Positions 35,136 to 45,043 of a stretch of 64,000 bases of DNA are shown in pieces (the first letter of the stretch is position 1; each line of letters starts with the position of its first letter). The position numbers were made by a program, and so were the translations under genes. A model generated the notes under the pieces. That model saw nothing but the letters and a program-made list of their open reading frames with translations. It ran no database searches and was not told where the DNA came from. The DNA is taken from contig CACKQW010000008.1 in assembly GCA_902602415.1 (NCBI GenBank), positions 1-64,000 on the forward strand, in the 5' to 3' direction. The stretch is from an uncultured Bacteroidota bacterium. Lineage in GTDB: Bacteria; Bacteroidota; Bacteroidia; Flavobacteriales; Flavobacteriaceae.

Positions 35136-35725
35136 TGGAAATATTATTTGCAACACATAATAAGAATAAATTGATAGAGGTAAAAAATTTACTTCCTAAA
35201 GGTATTACAATTTTAAGCCTAGAAGACATTAATTATTCTAACGAGGTAATTGAAGACAAAAAAACAATAATAGAAAATGCTGTCAAAAAAGCTTCTGAAA
35301 TTTATAAAATTACAGGGAGAAATTGTTTTGCTGATGATACAGGCTTAGAAGTTGAAGAACTAGGAGGAAAACCAGGGGTTCACTCTAAAAGATTTGCTGG
35401 TAAAAATGCAGATAGTATGAAAAATATAAAAAAACTGTTAAAATTAATGAAAAACAAATCAAACAGGAAAGCAAGGTTTGTAACAGTAATTTCGTTAATT
35501 ATTGATGGTAAAATCAAAACTTTTCAGGGTATTTGTAACGGACAGATAGCAAAAGAAAAAAAAGGAGATAAAGGATTTGGATATGATTCTATTTTTATTC
35601 CAAAAGGCGAGAAATTAACTTTTGCACAAATGGAAATGCATAAAAAAAATACAATCGCCCACAGAGCAATTGCAGTTAAAAAACTTGTATTTTTTTTAAC
35701 AGAGCAATTCAATGCAAATTCATAA
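35135..35725 (+). CDS. rdgB: Non-canonical purine NTP pyrophosphatase (RdgB/HAM1)
   Basis: 196 residues. It opens with FATHNKNKLIEVKNLLP, which binds the triphosphate. The catalytic FADDTGLEVEELGGKPGVHSKRFAG and the C-terminal GFGYDSIFIPKGEKLTFAQM and SHRxxA-like HRAIAVKKL are present. It hydrolyses ITP, dITP and XTP to keep them out of nucleic acids. Coupled to rlmH. Confidence 0.96.
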   Translation: MEILFATHNKNKLIEVKNLLPKGITILSLEDINYSNEVIEDKKTIIENAVKKASEIYKITGRNCFADDTGLEVEELGGKPGVHSKRFAGKNADSMKNIKKLLKLMKNKSNRKARFVTVISLIIDGKIKTFQGICNGQIAKEKKGDKGFGYDSIFIPKGEKLTFAQMEMHKKNTIAHRAIAVKKLVFFLTEQFNANS

Positions 35726-35754
35726 CTTGTTATCAGAAATAAGTATTTTAAGGA

Positions 35755-36528
35755 ATGAATAAATTGTTTTTTTTATTTTTTTTGATTGGCATGTCCTTAA
35801 GTTCACAAGAAATGACCTCCGTAAAGGGAGTAATATTAAATTCCAAAACATCTAAGCCACTTGAAAATGTCAATATTGTAAATCTTAATAAAGTCATCGG
35901 TACTTCTACAAACACAAGAGGAGAATTTGAAATAAGAGTTCAAGCTGACGATACATTACATTTTTCTTATTTAGGATTCAAATCAATCAAAGTTAGAGTA
36001 ACTAATGATTGGATTAAATTCGGCTCAAATACAACAATTGAACTAACAGAAATGGCATTAGCTCTTGAAGAAGTAGTAGTTTCTGAATTAAAATTAACAG
36101 GATACCTTGAAATTGATATTAAGCAAGTACCCATAAATAATAATTACAGGTATAGCATCTCTGGTTTACCAAATGTTGGATACGAATCAAGTGCTAGACC
36201 TGAAAGTGCAGTTACAAAAGCTCTTAATGCTATTTTCAATCCTGTTGATTTTCTGTATAATATTTTTGGAAAAGAACCTAATCAACTGAGAAAATTAAGG
36301 AGAATGAAGGAAGATGATCAAATTAGAAATGCCCTAGTTAATAGATTCGATCGGGAAATGCTAATTGAATTTTTGAACATTGATAAAAATGATTTAGAAA
36401 TGCTTATCAATCAATGTAATTATTCACAGGATTTCATTAAAAATGCAAATGATTTACAAATTTTAGATGCCATTAGTGAATGTTATGAAGAATATAAAGT
36501 TTTAAATAGATCTATAAAAAATAATTAA
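35755..36528 (+). CDS. Exported protein with carboxypeptidase-like regulatory domain
   Basis: 257 residues. Signal peptide MNKLFFLFFLIGMSLSSQ. A CarboxypepD_reg-like beta-sandwich follows at about 22-105: VKGVILNSKTSKPLENVNIVN, GTSTNTRGEFEI, FSYLGFKSIKV, then LEEVVV, the motif that in TonB-dependent receptors leads into the plug. Here no receptor barrel follows; the C-terminal 140 residues are charged and helical (QLRKLRRMKEDDQIRNALVNRFD). Probably a periplasmic protein of unknown role, common in Flavobacteriia. Its stop shares TTAA with the convergent gene. Confidence 0.82.
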   Translation: MNKLFFLFFLIGMSLSSQEMTSVKGVILNSKTSKPLENVNIVNLNKVIGTSTNTRGEFEIRVQADDTLHFSYLGFKSIKVRVTNDWIKFGSNTTIELTEMALALEEVVVSELKLTGYLEIDIKQVPINNNYRYSISGLPNVGYESSARPESAVTKALNAIFNPVDFLYNIFGKEPNQLRKLRRMKEDDQIRNALVNRFDREMLIEFLNIDKNDLEMLINQCNYSQDFIKNANDLQILDAISECYEEYKVLNRSIKNN

Positions 36529-37385
36529 ACTCGATTCTTAATTTGATTATAAAAAACAGCTGTTATCACGTAACTCAACGGTATAAACCATAATAATCCT
36601 ACAAAAAAAGTAAATATTGATGTTAAAACAGCTATAATAACTAAAACTATTTGAAGAACTAAGTATTTTCTTTTGAACCCCTTCATCATTTTTCTACTTT
36701 TTTGGATTGCCTCCCAAGCATCAATTGAGTAGTCTTCGGCCATTATTAAGAAAGTCATAGAGTATGGAAGAGATGCAATTATAAAAGGTATTATTATTGA
36801 AAAACAAAAACTAGCAATTAGAAAAAAAACAAAAAATATTAAATCAAAAAAATCACTTTCAAAAGAAAATAATTTAAAAGGTGTTAAAAGAGCATTCCAA
36901 TCATAATTAATAGTAAATGCTTCGAAAGATTGACCAAAGAATAAATCCAGATAGAGCAAAAACAATAAAAAGTTAATAGAGCAAAATACCAACAGAATTA
37001 AAAAACCTACAAAAATTACAATCAATGTAATGATTAAATATGCTAAAAGATTATTACCAAAATTAAATTTAAATCCATCCAATATATTTTCGACTTTGGG
37101 AAAATTATTATTAACAATATTTAATGAGTAGATACAATAACCAACAGTAATGGGGCCACTAATAATAAAACCAAAAATACCACCAACTGCAGGAATTGAT
37201 TGAATTAGAGCTTGAAATATGCCTGCAACTAAAAAAATACAGATTGCCTGAAACCACTTTCCCTTCAGAGAAAAAAAAGTTTCCTTGAATAAGGAATTTA
37301 AACTTAAAGACAATTTATTATTTTTCAAGAGAGTAAAATTAATAATTAAAATAAATAATTGGTTAACTTTGCCATTCTTTAACAT
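36525..37385 (-). CDS. Multi-pass membrane protein resembling DUF975
   Basis: 286 residues with five or six hydrophobic segments. The segment SLFKETFFSLKGKWFQAICIFLVAGIF and the following GPITVGYCIYSLNIVNN resemble DUF975-type integral membrane proteins. The end has YSIDAWEAIQKSRKMMKGFKRKYLVL, then two more hydrophobic stretches. No catalytic or transport motif is seen. The first 20 residues are not clearly structured, so an internal non-ATG start is possible. It diverges from purB and is convergent with the preceding gene. Confidence 0.65.
   Translation of the reverse strand: MLKNGKVNQLFILIINFTLLKNNKLSLSLNSLFKETFFSLKGKWFQAICIFLVAGIFQALIQSIPAVGGIFGFIISGPITVGYCIYSLNIVNNNFPKVENILDGFKFNFGNNLLAYLIITLIVIFVGFLILLVFCSINFLLFLLYLDLFFGQSFEAFTINYDWNALLTPFKLFSFESDFFDLIFFVFFLIASFCFSIIIPFIIASLPYSMTFLIMAEDYSIDAWEAIQKSRKMMKGFKRKYLVLQIVLVIIAVLTSIFTFFVGLLWFIPLSYVITAVFYNQIKNRV
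37364..37371 (+). promoter_or_regulatory. -7 element upstream of purB
   Basis: TAACTTTG fits TAnnTTTG and lies 23-30 bp before the purB ATG. It falls inside the first codons of the divergent membrane-protein gene. No TTG at the standard distance. Confidence 0.5.
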
Positions 37386-37393
37386 ATAATTAT

Positions 37394-38737
37394 ATGTCAG
37401 AATTTAATTTAAATGCTATTTCACCAATTGATGGAAGATATGCAACAATTACATCAGAGTTGCAGGATTATTTTTCAGAGTATGCGTTGATTAAATATAG
37501 AATTAAAGTTGAAATAGAATACTTTATTTCTCTCTGTGAGTTTAATCTTCCTCAGTTAAAGAATTTCAATAAGAGAAATTTTTCAAAATTAAGAGAAATT
37601 TATTCAAATTTTAATATGAAAGATGCACGTAGTGTCAAATTAATTGAAAAGAAAACTAATCATGACGTCAAAGCTGTAGAGTATTTTATCAAACAAAAAT
37701 TTAATGACTTAAACATTGGAGAGTACTCAGAATTTATCCATTTTGGATTGACTTCTCAAGATATTAATAACACAGCAATTCCCTTAATTCTCAAAGATAT
37801 TTTACAAGAAGTGTATTTTGATAAAATTGATAATATTTTAAAAGCTCTTGATGATAAAATAAACAAATGGAAAAATATTCCTATGTTATCAAGAACTCAT
37901 GGGCAAGCTGCTTCCCCAACTAAACTAGGAAAAGAGATAAATGTTTTTAAGGTAAGAATTCATGAGCAATTAAGTTTACTAAAAAAAATTCCCATCTCTG
38001 CAAAATTTGGAGGAGCAACAGGAAATTTTAATGCTCACATTGTGGCTTATGAAAAATATAACTGGTTAGAATTTTCTAAAAAATTCATAGAGAAAAAATT
38101 ACATCTAAAGCATTCCTTTCCAACCACCCAAATTGATCATTATGATTATTTGGCAGCAATTTTTGATAATTTGAAGAGAATAAATACTATTCTAATTGAT
38201 TTTAACAGAGATATTTGGCAATATATTTCAATGGACTATTTCACCCAAAGTGTTAATAAAAATGAAGTTGGAAGTTCTGCGATGCCACATAAAGTAAATC
38301 CAATAGATTTTGAAAATAGTGAAGGAAATTTATCTTTTGCAAATAATATATTTGAATTTCTTTCTAGAAAACTGCCAATTTCGAGATTACAAAGAGATCT
38401 AACAGACAGTACTGTATTAAGAAATATTGGTGTTCCGTTTGCACATACTATGATTGCTTTAAATTCGATTAATAAAGGATTAAATAAAATTGAGGTTAAT
38501 AAAAAAACAATTGATGAAGATCTAGAAAATAATTGGGCAGTTGTAGCAGAGGCAATACAAACTATCCTCAGAAGAGAAAATTACCCAAAACCCTATGAAG
38601 CGCTAAAAAATTTAACAAGAACAGGTAAAAAAATTAACCAAGAAAGAATTGTAGAATTTATTAATAAACTTGACATTAAAGAATCCATTAAAATAGAATT
38701 AAAAAAAATAAATCCAAGTAATTATACCGGAATATAA
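37394..38737 (+). CDS. purB: Adenylosuccinate lyase
   Basis: 447 residues, of the E. coli PurB type. It opens NAISPIDGRYATITSELQDYFSEYAL. The catalytic His lies in LSRTHGQAASPT, the TSQDINN loop precedes it, and the signature loop is GSSAMPHKVNPIDFENSEGN. It acts twice in purine synthesis, making AICAR and AMP by fumarate release. Followed after 12 bp by the S41 protease gene. Confidence 0.97.
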   Translation: MSEFNLNAISPIDGRYATITSELQDYFSEYALIKYRIKVEIEYFISLCEFNLPQLKNFNKRNFSKLREIYSNFNMKDARSVKLIEKKTNHDVKAVEYFIKQKFNDLNIGEYSEFIHFGLTSQDINNTAIPLILKDILQEVYFDKIDNILKALDDKINKWKNIPMLSRTHGQAASPTKLGKEINVFKVRIHEQLSLLKKIPISAKFGGATGNFNAHIVAYEKYNWLEFSKKFIEKKLHLKHSFPTTQIDHYDYLAAIFDNLKRINTILIDFNRDIWQYISMDYFTQSVNKNEVGSSAMPHKVNPIDFENSEGNLSFANNIFEFLSRKLPISRLQRDLTDSTVLRNIGVPFAHTMIALNSINKGLNKIEVNKKTIDEDLENNWAVVAEAIQTILRRENYPKPYEALKNLTRTGKKINQERIVEFINKLDIKESIKIELKKINPSNYTGI

Positions 38738-38749
38738 GTAATTTTCAGT

Positions 38750-40165
38750 ATGCATTTATTAAAAAAACTTTTCTTTCTTTTTTTTGCTTCATTACTGACC
38801 TACAGTTGTTTTGAAGACTTTGATGATCATGGAGCATATGCAAGTGAAATTAATGATTTTGTTTGGAAAGGAATGAATCTGATGTATTTATACAAACAAG
38901 AAATTAGTAATTTATCAAATGACAGATTCAATAACTCAGAAGAATATTCTTCTTATTTGAATAGTTTTGCAAGACCTGAAGATTTATTTGAATCCCTAAT
39001 ATATGAAAGACAAAATATTGATAAGTATAGCTACATAGTTGAAAACTATGCTCAATTGCAACAATCACAACAAGGAATCTCAATTTCAAATGGAATGGAG
39101 TTCGGGTTAGCTTTTGTTCCCAACTCTTCATTTGATATTTATGGATTTGTTAGGTATGTCCACCCTCAATCTCCAGCAGATGTAAATGGAATCAAAAGAG
39201 GTGATATTTTTACTGGAATTAATAATTCAACTCTTAATACTGACAACTATTTGGAGTTATTATCTCAAGATTCATACTCGGTCAATTTTGCAGATTATTT
39301 AGATAACAATACTGAAACAACCAATGATGACATGATTGAATCAAATGAAACCGATATACATTTGACCAAAATTTATTTAGAAAAAAATCCAATCTTTTTT
39401 TCAGAAATATTTACACACAACCAATCAAAAACTGGTTACATGATGTATAATCGCTTTTTAACAAATTATGAAAATAATTTAAACAGTATTTTCTCTGAAT
39501 TTAAATCAAATAATATTCAGAATTTAATCCTTGATTTGAGATATAACCCTGGAGGTGCAATTAATAATGCAGTATATTTATCATCTCTCATAACAGGTCA
39601 ATTTAATGATGAGATTTTTTGCTCGGACCAATGGAATAGTGAAATTCAAGAATTTTGGTTAAATAATAACCCTGAGAATTTAATCAGAAGATTTCAGACT
39701 TATGAAAATAGCTTATTTCTAAATAAAATCTACATCTTAACCTCTATAAGTACAGCATCTGCTAGTGAGCTTGTTATTAATTCTTTGAATCCTTACATAG
39801 ATGTTATACACATAGGTGAAACAACATATGGAAAATACCAAGGCTCACTTACTCTTTACGACTCTGAAAATTTTTCTGCTGAAAATATAAATCCTTCACA
39901 CAATTATGCACTTCAACCACTTGTATTTAAAATCCTAAATGCTGTTGGTAATACAGATTATTATGATGGATTACAACCTGACTATATTTTGCAAGAATTC
40001 CCAGGGAATATGGGTGAAATTGGAGATGAAAGTGAACCTTTACTTAACTTTACGCTAGATTTGATTAATTCAAAAAAAATTACATATACAAGATCTTCAT
40101 ATGTTAATTTTTTTGATGATAATTTAAGATTTGAACATTTAAATAAAGAAATGTATATTGAATAA
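38750..40165 (+). CDS. S41-family peptidase, lipoprotein
   Basis: 471 residues. The signal ends in a lipobox (LLTYSC), so the protein is lipid-anchored. A PDZ-like domain spans about 110-170 (FGFVRY-VHPQSPADVNGIKRGDIFTGI type). The S41 core shows LILDLRYNPGGAINNAVYLSSLI and the catalytic Ser in STASASELVINSL, with a Lys in TTYGKYQGS. The organisation is that of C-terminal-processing-protease relatives in Bacteroidetes. It would degrade or process proteins at the envelope. Substrate unknown. Confidence 0.9.
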   Translation: MHLLKKLFFLFFASLLTYSCFEDFDDHGAYASEINDFVWKGMNLMYLYKQEISNLSNDRFNNSEEYSSYLNSFARPEDLFESLIYERQNIDKYSYIVENYAQLQQSQQGISISNGMEFGLAFVPNSSFDIYGFVRYVHPQSPADVNGIKRGDIFTGINNSTLNTDNYLELLSQDSYSVNFADYLDNNTETTNDDMIESNETDIHLTKIYLEKNPIFFSEIFTHNQSKTGYMMYNRFLTNYENNLNSIFSEFKSNNIQNLILDLRYNPGGAINNAVYLSSLITGQFNDEIFCSDQWNSEIQEFWLNNNPENLIRRFQTYENSLFLNKIYILTSISTASASELVINSLNPYIDVIHIGETTYGKYQGSLTLYDSENFSAENINPSHNYALQPLVFKILNAVGNTDYYDGLQPDYILQEFPGNMGEIGDESEPLLNFTLDLINSKKITYTRSSYVNFFDDNLRFEHLNKEMYIE

Positions 40166-40166
40166 T

Positions 40167-40673
40167 ATGTTAAAAAATATCAAGAACATAAATCGAAACT
40201 TGGTTTTCATTATAATTTTTTTTGGAATTTTATCTAGAATTCTTCCATTACCACCTAACTTCTCCCCTGTTATTGCAATTACCTTATTTGGTAGCTTATA
40301 TTTTAAAGATAAAAATTTAGCATTTATTGCTCCAATTTCAATAATTCTCATTTCTGATTTAATTCTTGGTTTTATTCCTAATATTAATACTTATTTACCC
40401 TTAATATTTGTTTATTTTTTTTCAAGGAAAATAAATAGTATTGGTATAGTAAACCTGTTTATTGCCTCATTAATCTTTTTTCTGACGTCAAACTTTGGAG
40501 TTTGGATTCTTTCAAACTGGTATCCAAAAAGTTTTACAGGCTTGCTAATGTGTTATGAGGCAGCACTACCATTTTTTAGAAATACTCTTCTTTCAACTTT
40601 ACTGTTCGGGTTAATATTTAAGGTTTCGTTTGAAAGAACATCAAATTTTATAGTAAGCAAGATTAACAGTTAA
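40167..40673 (+). CDS. DUF6580-type membrane protein
   Basis: The track start at 40158 is a TTG inside the previous gene; the ATG at 40167 begins 1 bp after that stop and is preferred (168 residues). Five hydrophobic segments. The motifs RILPLPPNFSPVIAITLFG, SDLILGF, and NFGVWILSNWYPKSFTGLLMCYEAALPFF match the DUF6580 group of putative vitamin or cofactor transporters (ECF S-component-like). No transport partner is near. Its TAA shares TTAA with the convergent rmuC stop. Confidence 0.78.
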   Translation: MLKNIKNINRNLVFIIIFFGILSRILPLPPNFSPVIAITLFGSLYFKDKNLAFIAPISIILISDLILGFIPNINTYLPLIFVYFFSRKINSIGIVNLFIASLIFFLTSNFGVWILSNWYPKSFTGLLMCYEAALPFFRNTLLSTLLFGLIFKVSFERTSNFIVSKINS

Positions 40674-41779
40674 TTACTTTCAGGCTTTTCAATCATCCTA
40701 GATTGAAAATCAATAGATGAAGATCCTGAAATTTTAATAATATCCTTGTCAATTTTTTTGAACTCATTAGAGCTATCATTAAAATGATTAACAGCAGTTC
40801 CCAGTGTATTACCGAGCTTATCATGATATGTTTTGTATGCATTTAAATGATTGGATAACTTCTCCACATTTTTTACAATATCGTTAATTGAATCTTCAAT
40901 CTTCATATTGTGTAGGGCTTTTACAGTTATTTGTAGCATAGGAAAAAGACTCATTGGGGAAACAATCATAACCTTTTTTTCGTAAGCATAATTAACAAGA
41001 TCCCTTTGATTAATTTTCAAAGATCCAACTCTACTATTTAGAAGATCTTGATACAAACCATCAGCAGGAATAAACATATAAGCATAATCTGTTGTTTTTT
41101 CATTTGGCCGAATATATTTAGAAGTTTCATCAATTCTAGATTTAATATCTGCCTTAAATTTTTTTTCTAATTCTGCAAGCTCCTCTTTCTTACTTGATTC
41201 AATCATTTTATTATAATTGTCTAATGAAAATTTAGCATCAATTGGAATTATAAAATCTCCAACTCTTACAATGGCGTCAACGGCTTCTTTATTTGAAAAT
41301 GTGTATTGCATTTGAAACAACTCAGGAGGAAGAACATTCGCCAATAAGTTTTCCAATTGAATTTCCCCAAGCACCCCTCTTTGTTTTTGATTACCAAGAA
41401 TCTTTTCTAATGTTTTCATTTGATTTGCAAAACTGAGCACCTGTTCATTGGTTCCTTTTATCTTTTCCAACTCTGATGTTACATCCTTGATTACTTTATT
41501 AGATTCTTTGAATTGTTGTGTGATTGACTCAGAAGAAGACTTGTGATAATCATTTAACTGTTTATTAATATTGTTTAGCTTGGATTCTATTTCTGCTCTG
41601 TTGTCTTTTGAATTTGAATCAATTTCTTTCCTAATCTCTTGTATCTGAGTGTTAAGGTTATTTGAGAAGTTTAAAAGATCTGATGCTTCGATTGATTTAT
41701 TTGAGGATTTTATATTGAATATTAAATAAATTAATATAAAAACAACAGCGACTAATAAAACTATTATGAATATTTCCAT
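40670..41779 (-). CDS. rmuC: DNA recombination protein RmuC
   Basis: 369 residues. One N-terminal membrane helix (about 4-22), a long coiled coil (about 30-115) and the RmuC nuclease-like domain: GVLGEIQLENLLANVLPPELFQMQY, VDAIVRVGDFIIPIDAKFSLDNY and YAYMFIPADGLYQDLL. The Asp-Ala-Lys strand is the PD-(D/E)xK-like core. The family limits DNA rearrangement in E. coli. Complete length. Confidence 0.93.
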   Translation of the reverse strand: MEIFIIVLLVAVVFILIYLIFNIKSSNKSIEASDLLNFSNNLNTQIQEIRKEIDSNSKDNRAEIESKLNNINKQLNDYHKSSSESITQQFKESNKVIKDVTSELEKIKGTNEQVLSFANQMKTLEKILGNQKQRGVLGEIQLENLLANVLPPELFQMQYTFSNKEAVDAIVRVGDFIIPIDAKFSLDNYNKMIESSKKEELAELEKKFKADIKSRIDETSKYIRPNEKTTDYAYMFIPADGLYQDLLNSRVGSLKINQRDLVNYAYEKKVMIVSPMSLFPMLQITVKALHNMKIEDSINDIVKNVEKLSNHLNAYKTYHDKLGNTLGTAVNHFNDSSNEFKKIDKDIIKISGSSSIDFQSRMIEKPESN

Positions 41780-41826
41780 AAAGTCAATTTACAATTAAAT
41801 TTTAAAAATTTAAATGAAGAATTAAG

Positions 41827-44679
41827 CTATTTACTTAAATACATTTTTCTTCTTGAATATAACTCATAAAACTTATCATCTTGAAGATTATCAATAAATA
41901 AAATGCTTTCCCCGGTGCTTTTCATTTCTGGTCCCAGTTTTTTGTTAACATTAGGAAATTTGCTAAAGGAAAATACAGGTTCCTTGATTGCATAGCCTTT
42001 ATAAGTTGGCTTAAAATCAAAATCTTTAACCTTGTTTACTCCCAGCATAACTTTAGTTGCATAATTTACATATGGTTCTTTGTAAGCTTTAGAAATAAAG
42101 GGTACAGTTCTAGATGCCCTTGGATTTGCTTCAATTATATAAACTTTATCATTCACTATTGCAAACTGAACATTAATCAAGCCAACTGTATTCAAAGCCT
42201 TGGCAATTTTTTTTGTATGGTCTTTAATTTGCTGAATTACTAAATCTCCAAGATTAAAAGGAGGTAAACATGCGTTAGAATCACCTGAGTGAATTCCACA
42301 TGGCTCAATGTGCTCCATGATTCCAATAATATACACATCTTCTCCGTCACATATAGCATCCGCTTCAGCCTCTATTGCACCATCTAGGTAATGATCTAAT
42401 AAAAGGTTATTATCAGGGATTTTTCTTAAAAGATCAATAACATGCTCTTCCAACTCTTGTTTATTAATAACAATTTTCATTCCTTGACCACCAAGTACAT
42501 AAGAAGGTCTAACTAAAATCGGAAAATCCAGTTTCTCAGCGACTGCAAGTGCTTCATCTGCCGTTGATGCTGTATCAAACTTTGGGTAGGGAATTTTATT
42601 TTTTTTCAGAAGAGTTGAAAATGAACCTCTGTCTTCTGCCAGGTCTAATGATTTGTAATTAGTACCAATAATTTTGACTCCATATCTTTCTAATTTTTCT
42701 GCTAGTTTTAATGCAGTTTGTCCACCCAGCTGAACGATAACTCCTTCTGGTTTTTCGTGTTGAATAATATCATAAATATGTTCCCAAAATACAGGCTCAA
42801 AGTATAGTTTGTCAGCAATGTCGAAATCTGTTGAGACAGTCTCTGGGTTACAATTGATCATTATAGTTTCATATCCACACTCGGAACTTGCTAAAATACC
42901 ATGAACACAACAATAATCAAATTCAATTCCCTGTCCAATCCTATTTGGTCCTGATCCCAATACAATTATCTTTTTCTTTTCCGAAACATGGCTTTCATTT
43001 TCTGAAAATCTAGTACCATCTTTCGATTCAATTTCATTTTCAAAAGTGGAATAATAATAAGGAGTGAAAGCCTTAAATTCAGCTGCACAGGTATCAACCA
43101 ATTTATAAACTCTGTTTACATTCATTTCTTGTCTCTTGCTGTAAACTTCGCTTTCTAAACATTTTAAAATATGTGCAATTTGTCTATCTCCGTAACCTTT
43201 TTGTTTAGCTTCTAAAAGTAAATTTCTTGGAAGAGTATCAATTTTGAATTTGGATATTTCATTTTTTAAAATATGTAGCTCCTCATATTGTTTTAAAAAC
43301 CACATATCAATTTTTGTAAGCTCATAAATTCTGCTCAAAGGTATCCCAAGTTGAATTGCATCATATATTACAAAAACTCTATCCCATGAGGCAATTGATA
43401 ATTTAGAAATAATTGTTTCATAATCTTTTACTTCTTTGCCGTCTGCCCCGAGACCGTTTCTTTTAATTTCAAGAGATTGGGTCGCTTTATGCAAGGCTTC
43501 CTGAAATGATCTACCAATACCCATAACCTCTCCTACCGCCTTCATTTGAAGACCTAAGCGTCTATCACTACCTTCAAATTTGTCAAAATTCCATCTGGGA
43601 ATCTTTACAATTACATAATCAAGTGTAGGCTCAAATAGAGCGGAAGTTGATTTTGTAATTTGATTTTGTAATTCATCAAGATTATATCCGATAGCTAGTT
43701 TTGCAGCCACTTTTGCAATAGGATATCCAGTAGCTTTACTTGCAAGGGCAGATGATCTTGAAACACGGGGATTAATTTCAATTGCTATAATTTCCTCTTT
43801 TTCGTCAGGACTAACAGCAAATTGTACATTACAACCACCTGCAAAATCTCCAATACTTCTCATCATTTTAATTGCCATGTCCCTCATGCGTTGATAACAA
43901 GTATCACTTAGTGTCATTGCTGGTGCTACTGTAATGGAATCCCCTGTATGAATTCCCATCGGGTCCACGTTTTCAATTGAACAAATAATAACAACATTAT
44001 CATTTGAATCTCTCAAGAGCTCCAATTCATATTCTTTCCATCCTATTAAAGCCTTATCAATCATTACTTCATGAATAGGCGAAGTCTCAAGACCCCTAGT
44101 TAATAATTCATCAAAATCTTTTTCTTCATATACAAAAGAAGCACCTGTACCTCCAAGAGTAAAAGAAGCTCTAATGACAAGAGGAAAACCAAATTTTTGT
44201 GCTATTTCTTTTCCTCTTAAGTAAGATGTTGCAGTTTCTTGTGGGGCCATTGGAATACCTATCTCAAGCATCAGATTTCTAAATTTTTCTCTATCCTCTG
44301 TGATATTAATTGCACTTATATCAACTCCAATAATTTTCACATCAAAATCGTCCCAAATACCTTTTTCATCAGCCTCTATACATAAGTTTAGGGCAGTTTG
44401 CCCACCCATAGTTGGTAAAACAGCATCAATATTTGGATGTTTTTTTAAGACTTCAACTATCGAAGATGTATTAAGAGGAAGAAGATAAATATGATCAGCC
44501 ATGACAGGGTCTGTCATTATAGTTGCAGGATTAGAATTTATTAAAATGGTTTCAATTCCATCTTCTTTAAGTGAACGCAAGGCTTGCGATCCTGAATAAT
44601 CGAACTCACAAGCTTGACCTATGATAATAGGTCCAGATCCGACAATTAAAATTGATTTTAGGCTAATATCCTTAGGCAT
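41827..44679 (-). CDS. carB: Carbamoyl-phosphate synthase large subunit (short C-terminus)
   Basis: The track adds a TTG before the true ATG at 44679. 950 residues. The two ATP-grasp halves begin with ILIVGSGPIIIGQACEFDYSG and IIVLGSGPNRIGQGIEFDYCC. Conserved VNPATIMTDP-like loops and ARASRTVPFISK are present. It makes carbamoyl phosphate for pyrimidines and arginine. E. coli CarB has about 1070 residues; here the protein ends just after GPEMKSTGESILF, so the C-terminal MGS-like allosteric domain is missing. This short form is usual in Bacteroidetes. carA is not in the window. Confidence 0.96.
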   Translation of the reverse strand: MPKDISLKSILIVGSGPIIIGQACEFDYSGSQALRSLKEDGIETILINSNPATIMTDPVMADHIYLLPLNTSSIVEVLKKHPNIDAVLPTMGGQTALNLCIEADEKGIWDDFDVKIIGVDISAINITEDREKFRNLMLEIGIPMAPQETATSYLRGKEIAQKFGFPLVIRASFTLGGTGASFVYEEKDFDELLTRGLETSPIHEVMIDKALIGWKEYELELLRDSNDNVVIICSIENVDPMGIHTGDSITVAPAMTLSDTCYQRMRDMAIKMMRSIGDFAGGCNVQFAVSPDEKEEIIAIEINPRVSRSSALASKATGYPIAKVAAKLAIGYNLDELQNQITKSTSALFEPTLDYVIVKIPRWNFDKFEGSDRRLGLQMKAVGEVMGIGRSFQEALHKATQSLEIKRNGLGADGKEVKDYETIISKLSIASWDRVFVIYDAIQLGIPLSRIYELTKIDMWFLKQYEELHILKNEISKFKIDTLPRNLLLEAKQKGYGDRQIAHILKCLESEVYSKRQEMNVNRVYKLVDTCAAEFKAFTPYYYSTFENEIESKDGTRFSENESHVSEKKKIIVLGSGPNRIGQGIEFDYCCVHGILASSECGYETIMINCNPETVSTDFDIADKLYFEPVFWEHIYDIIQHEKPEGVIVQLGGQTALKLAEKLERYGVKIIGTNYKSLDLAEDRGSFSTLLKKNKIPYPKFDTASTADEALAVAEKLDFPILVRPSYVLGGQGMKIVINKQELEEHVIDLLRKIPDNNLLLDHYLDGAIEAEADAICDGEDVYIIGIMEHIEPCGIHSGDSNACLPPFNLGDLVIQQIKDHTKKIAKALNTVGLINVQFAIVNDKVYIIEANPRASRTVPFISKAYKEPYVNYATKVMLGVNKVKDFDFKPTYKGYAIKEPVFSFSKFPNVNKKLGPEMKSTGESILFIDNLQDDKFYELYSRRKMYLSK

Positions 44680-44714
44680 CAAAAAAGTTTGTTAAATGTA
44701 CTAATCAAAAAAAT

Positions 44715-44745
44715 AAAAAAAAAGGTGTTATCTAAAGTAACACCT
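44715..44745 (-). terminator. Terminator of rpmH
   Basis: The arms AGGTGTTA (44723-44730) and TAACACCT (44738-44745) form a perfect 8-bp stem with a 7-nt loop. On the minus strand it is followed by a T run (complement of 44715-44722). It separates rpmH from the co-directional carB. Confidence 0.88.
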
Positions 44746-44773
44746 GACTAAATATTAACAATTGTTAATCATT

Positions 44774-44932
44774 TTATTTTGGACTTTTTTCTGATGAAAC
44801 AGAAAGTTTTTTTCTCCCCTTTGCACGCCTTCTAGAAAGAACCTTTCTTCCTGCGGCAGTAGCCATTCTTTCACGAAAACCGTGTTTATTTTTTCTCTTA
44901 CGCTTCGATGGTTGGTAGGTTCTTTTACTCAT
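44774..44932 (-). CDS. rpmH: 50S ribosomal protein L34
   Basis: A 52-residue gene too short for the ORF track. The sequence [23 protein letters not shown], then [20 protein letters not shown] is L34, with the usual basic composition. It is transcribed alone: a strong promoter upstream and a terminator downstream. rnpA, which often follows rpmH, is not next to it. Confidence 0.97.
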   Translation of the reverse strand: MSKRTYQPSKRKRKNKHGFRERMATAAGRKVLSRRRAKGRKKLSVSSEKSPK

Positions 44933-44953
44933 AAAAAATGATTAAATCGCGGG

Positions 44954-44983
44954 CAAATATACAAAGAGTTTTTAGTTAAACAA
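44954..44983 (-). promoter_or_regulatory. Promoter of rpmH (TTG-N19-TATATTTG)
   Basis: On the minus strand TTG (44983-44981) precedes TATATTTG (44961-44954) by 19 bp, about 22 bp before the ATG. Confidence 0.82.
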
Positions 44984-45043
44984 ACCATTTATATATATTA
45001 TTAAAATTGTTTTTTTATTTTAGCTACAATAAATTTTTAATTT

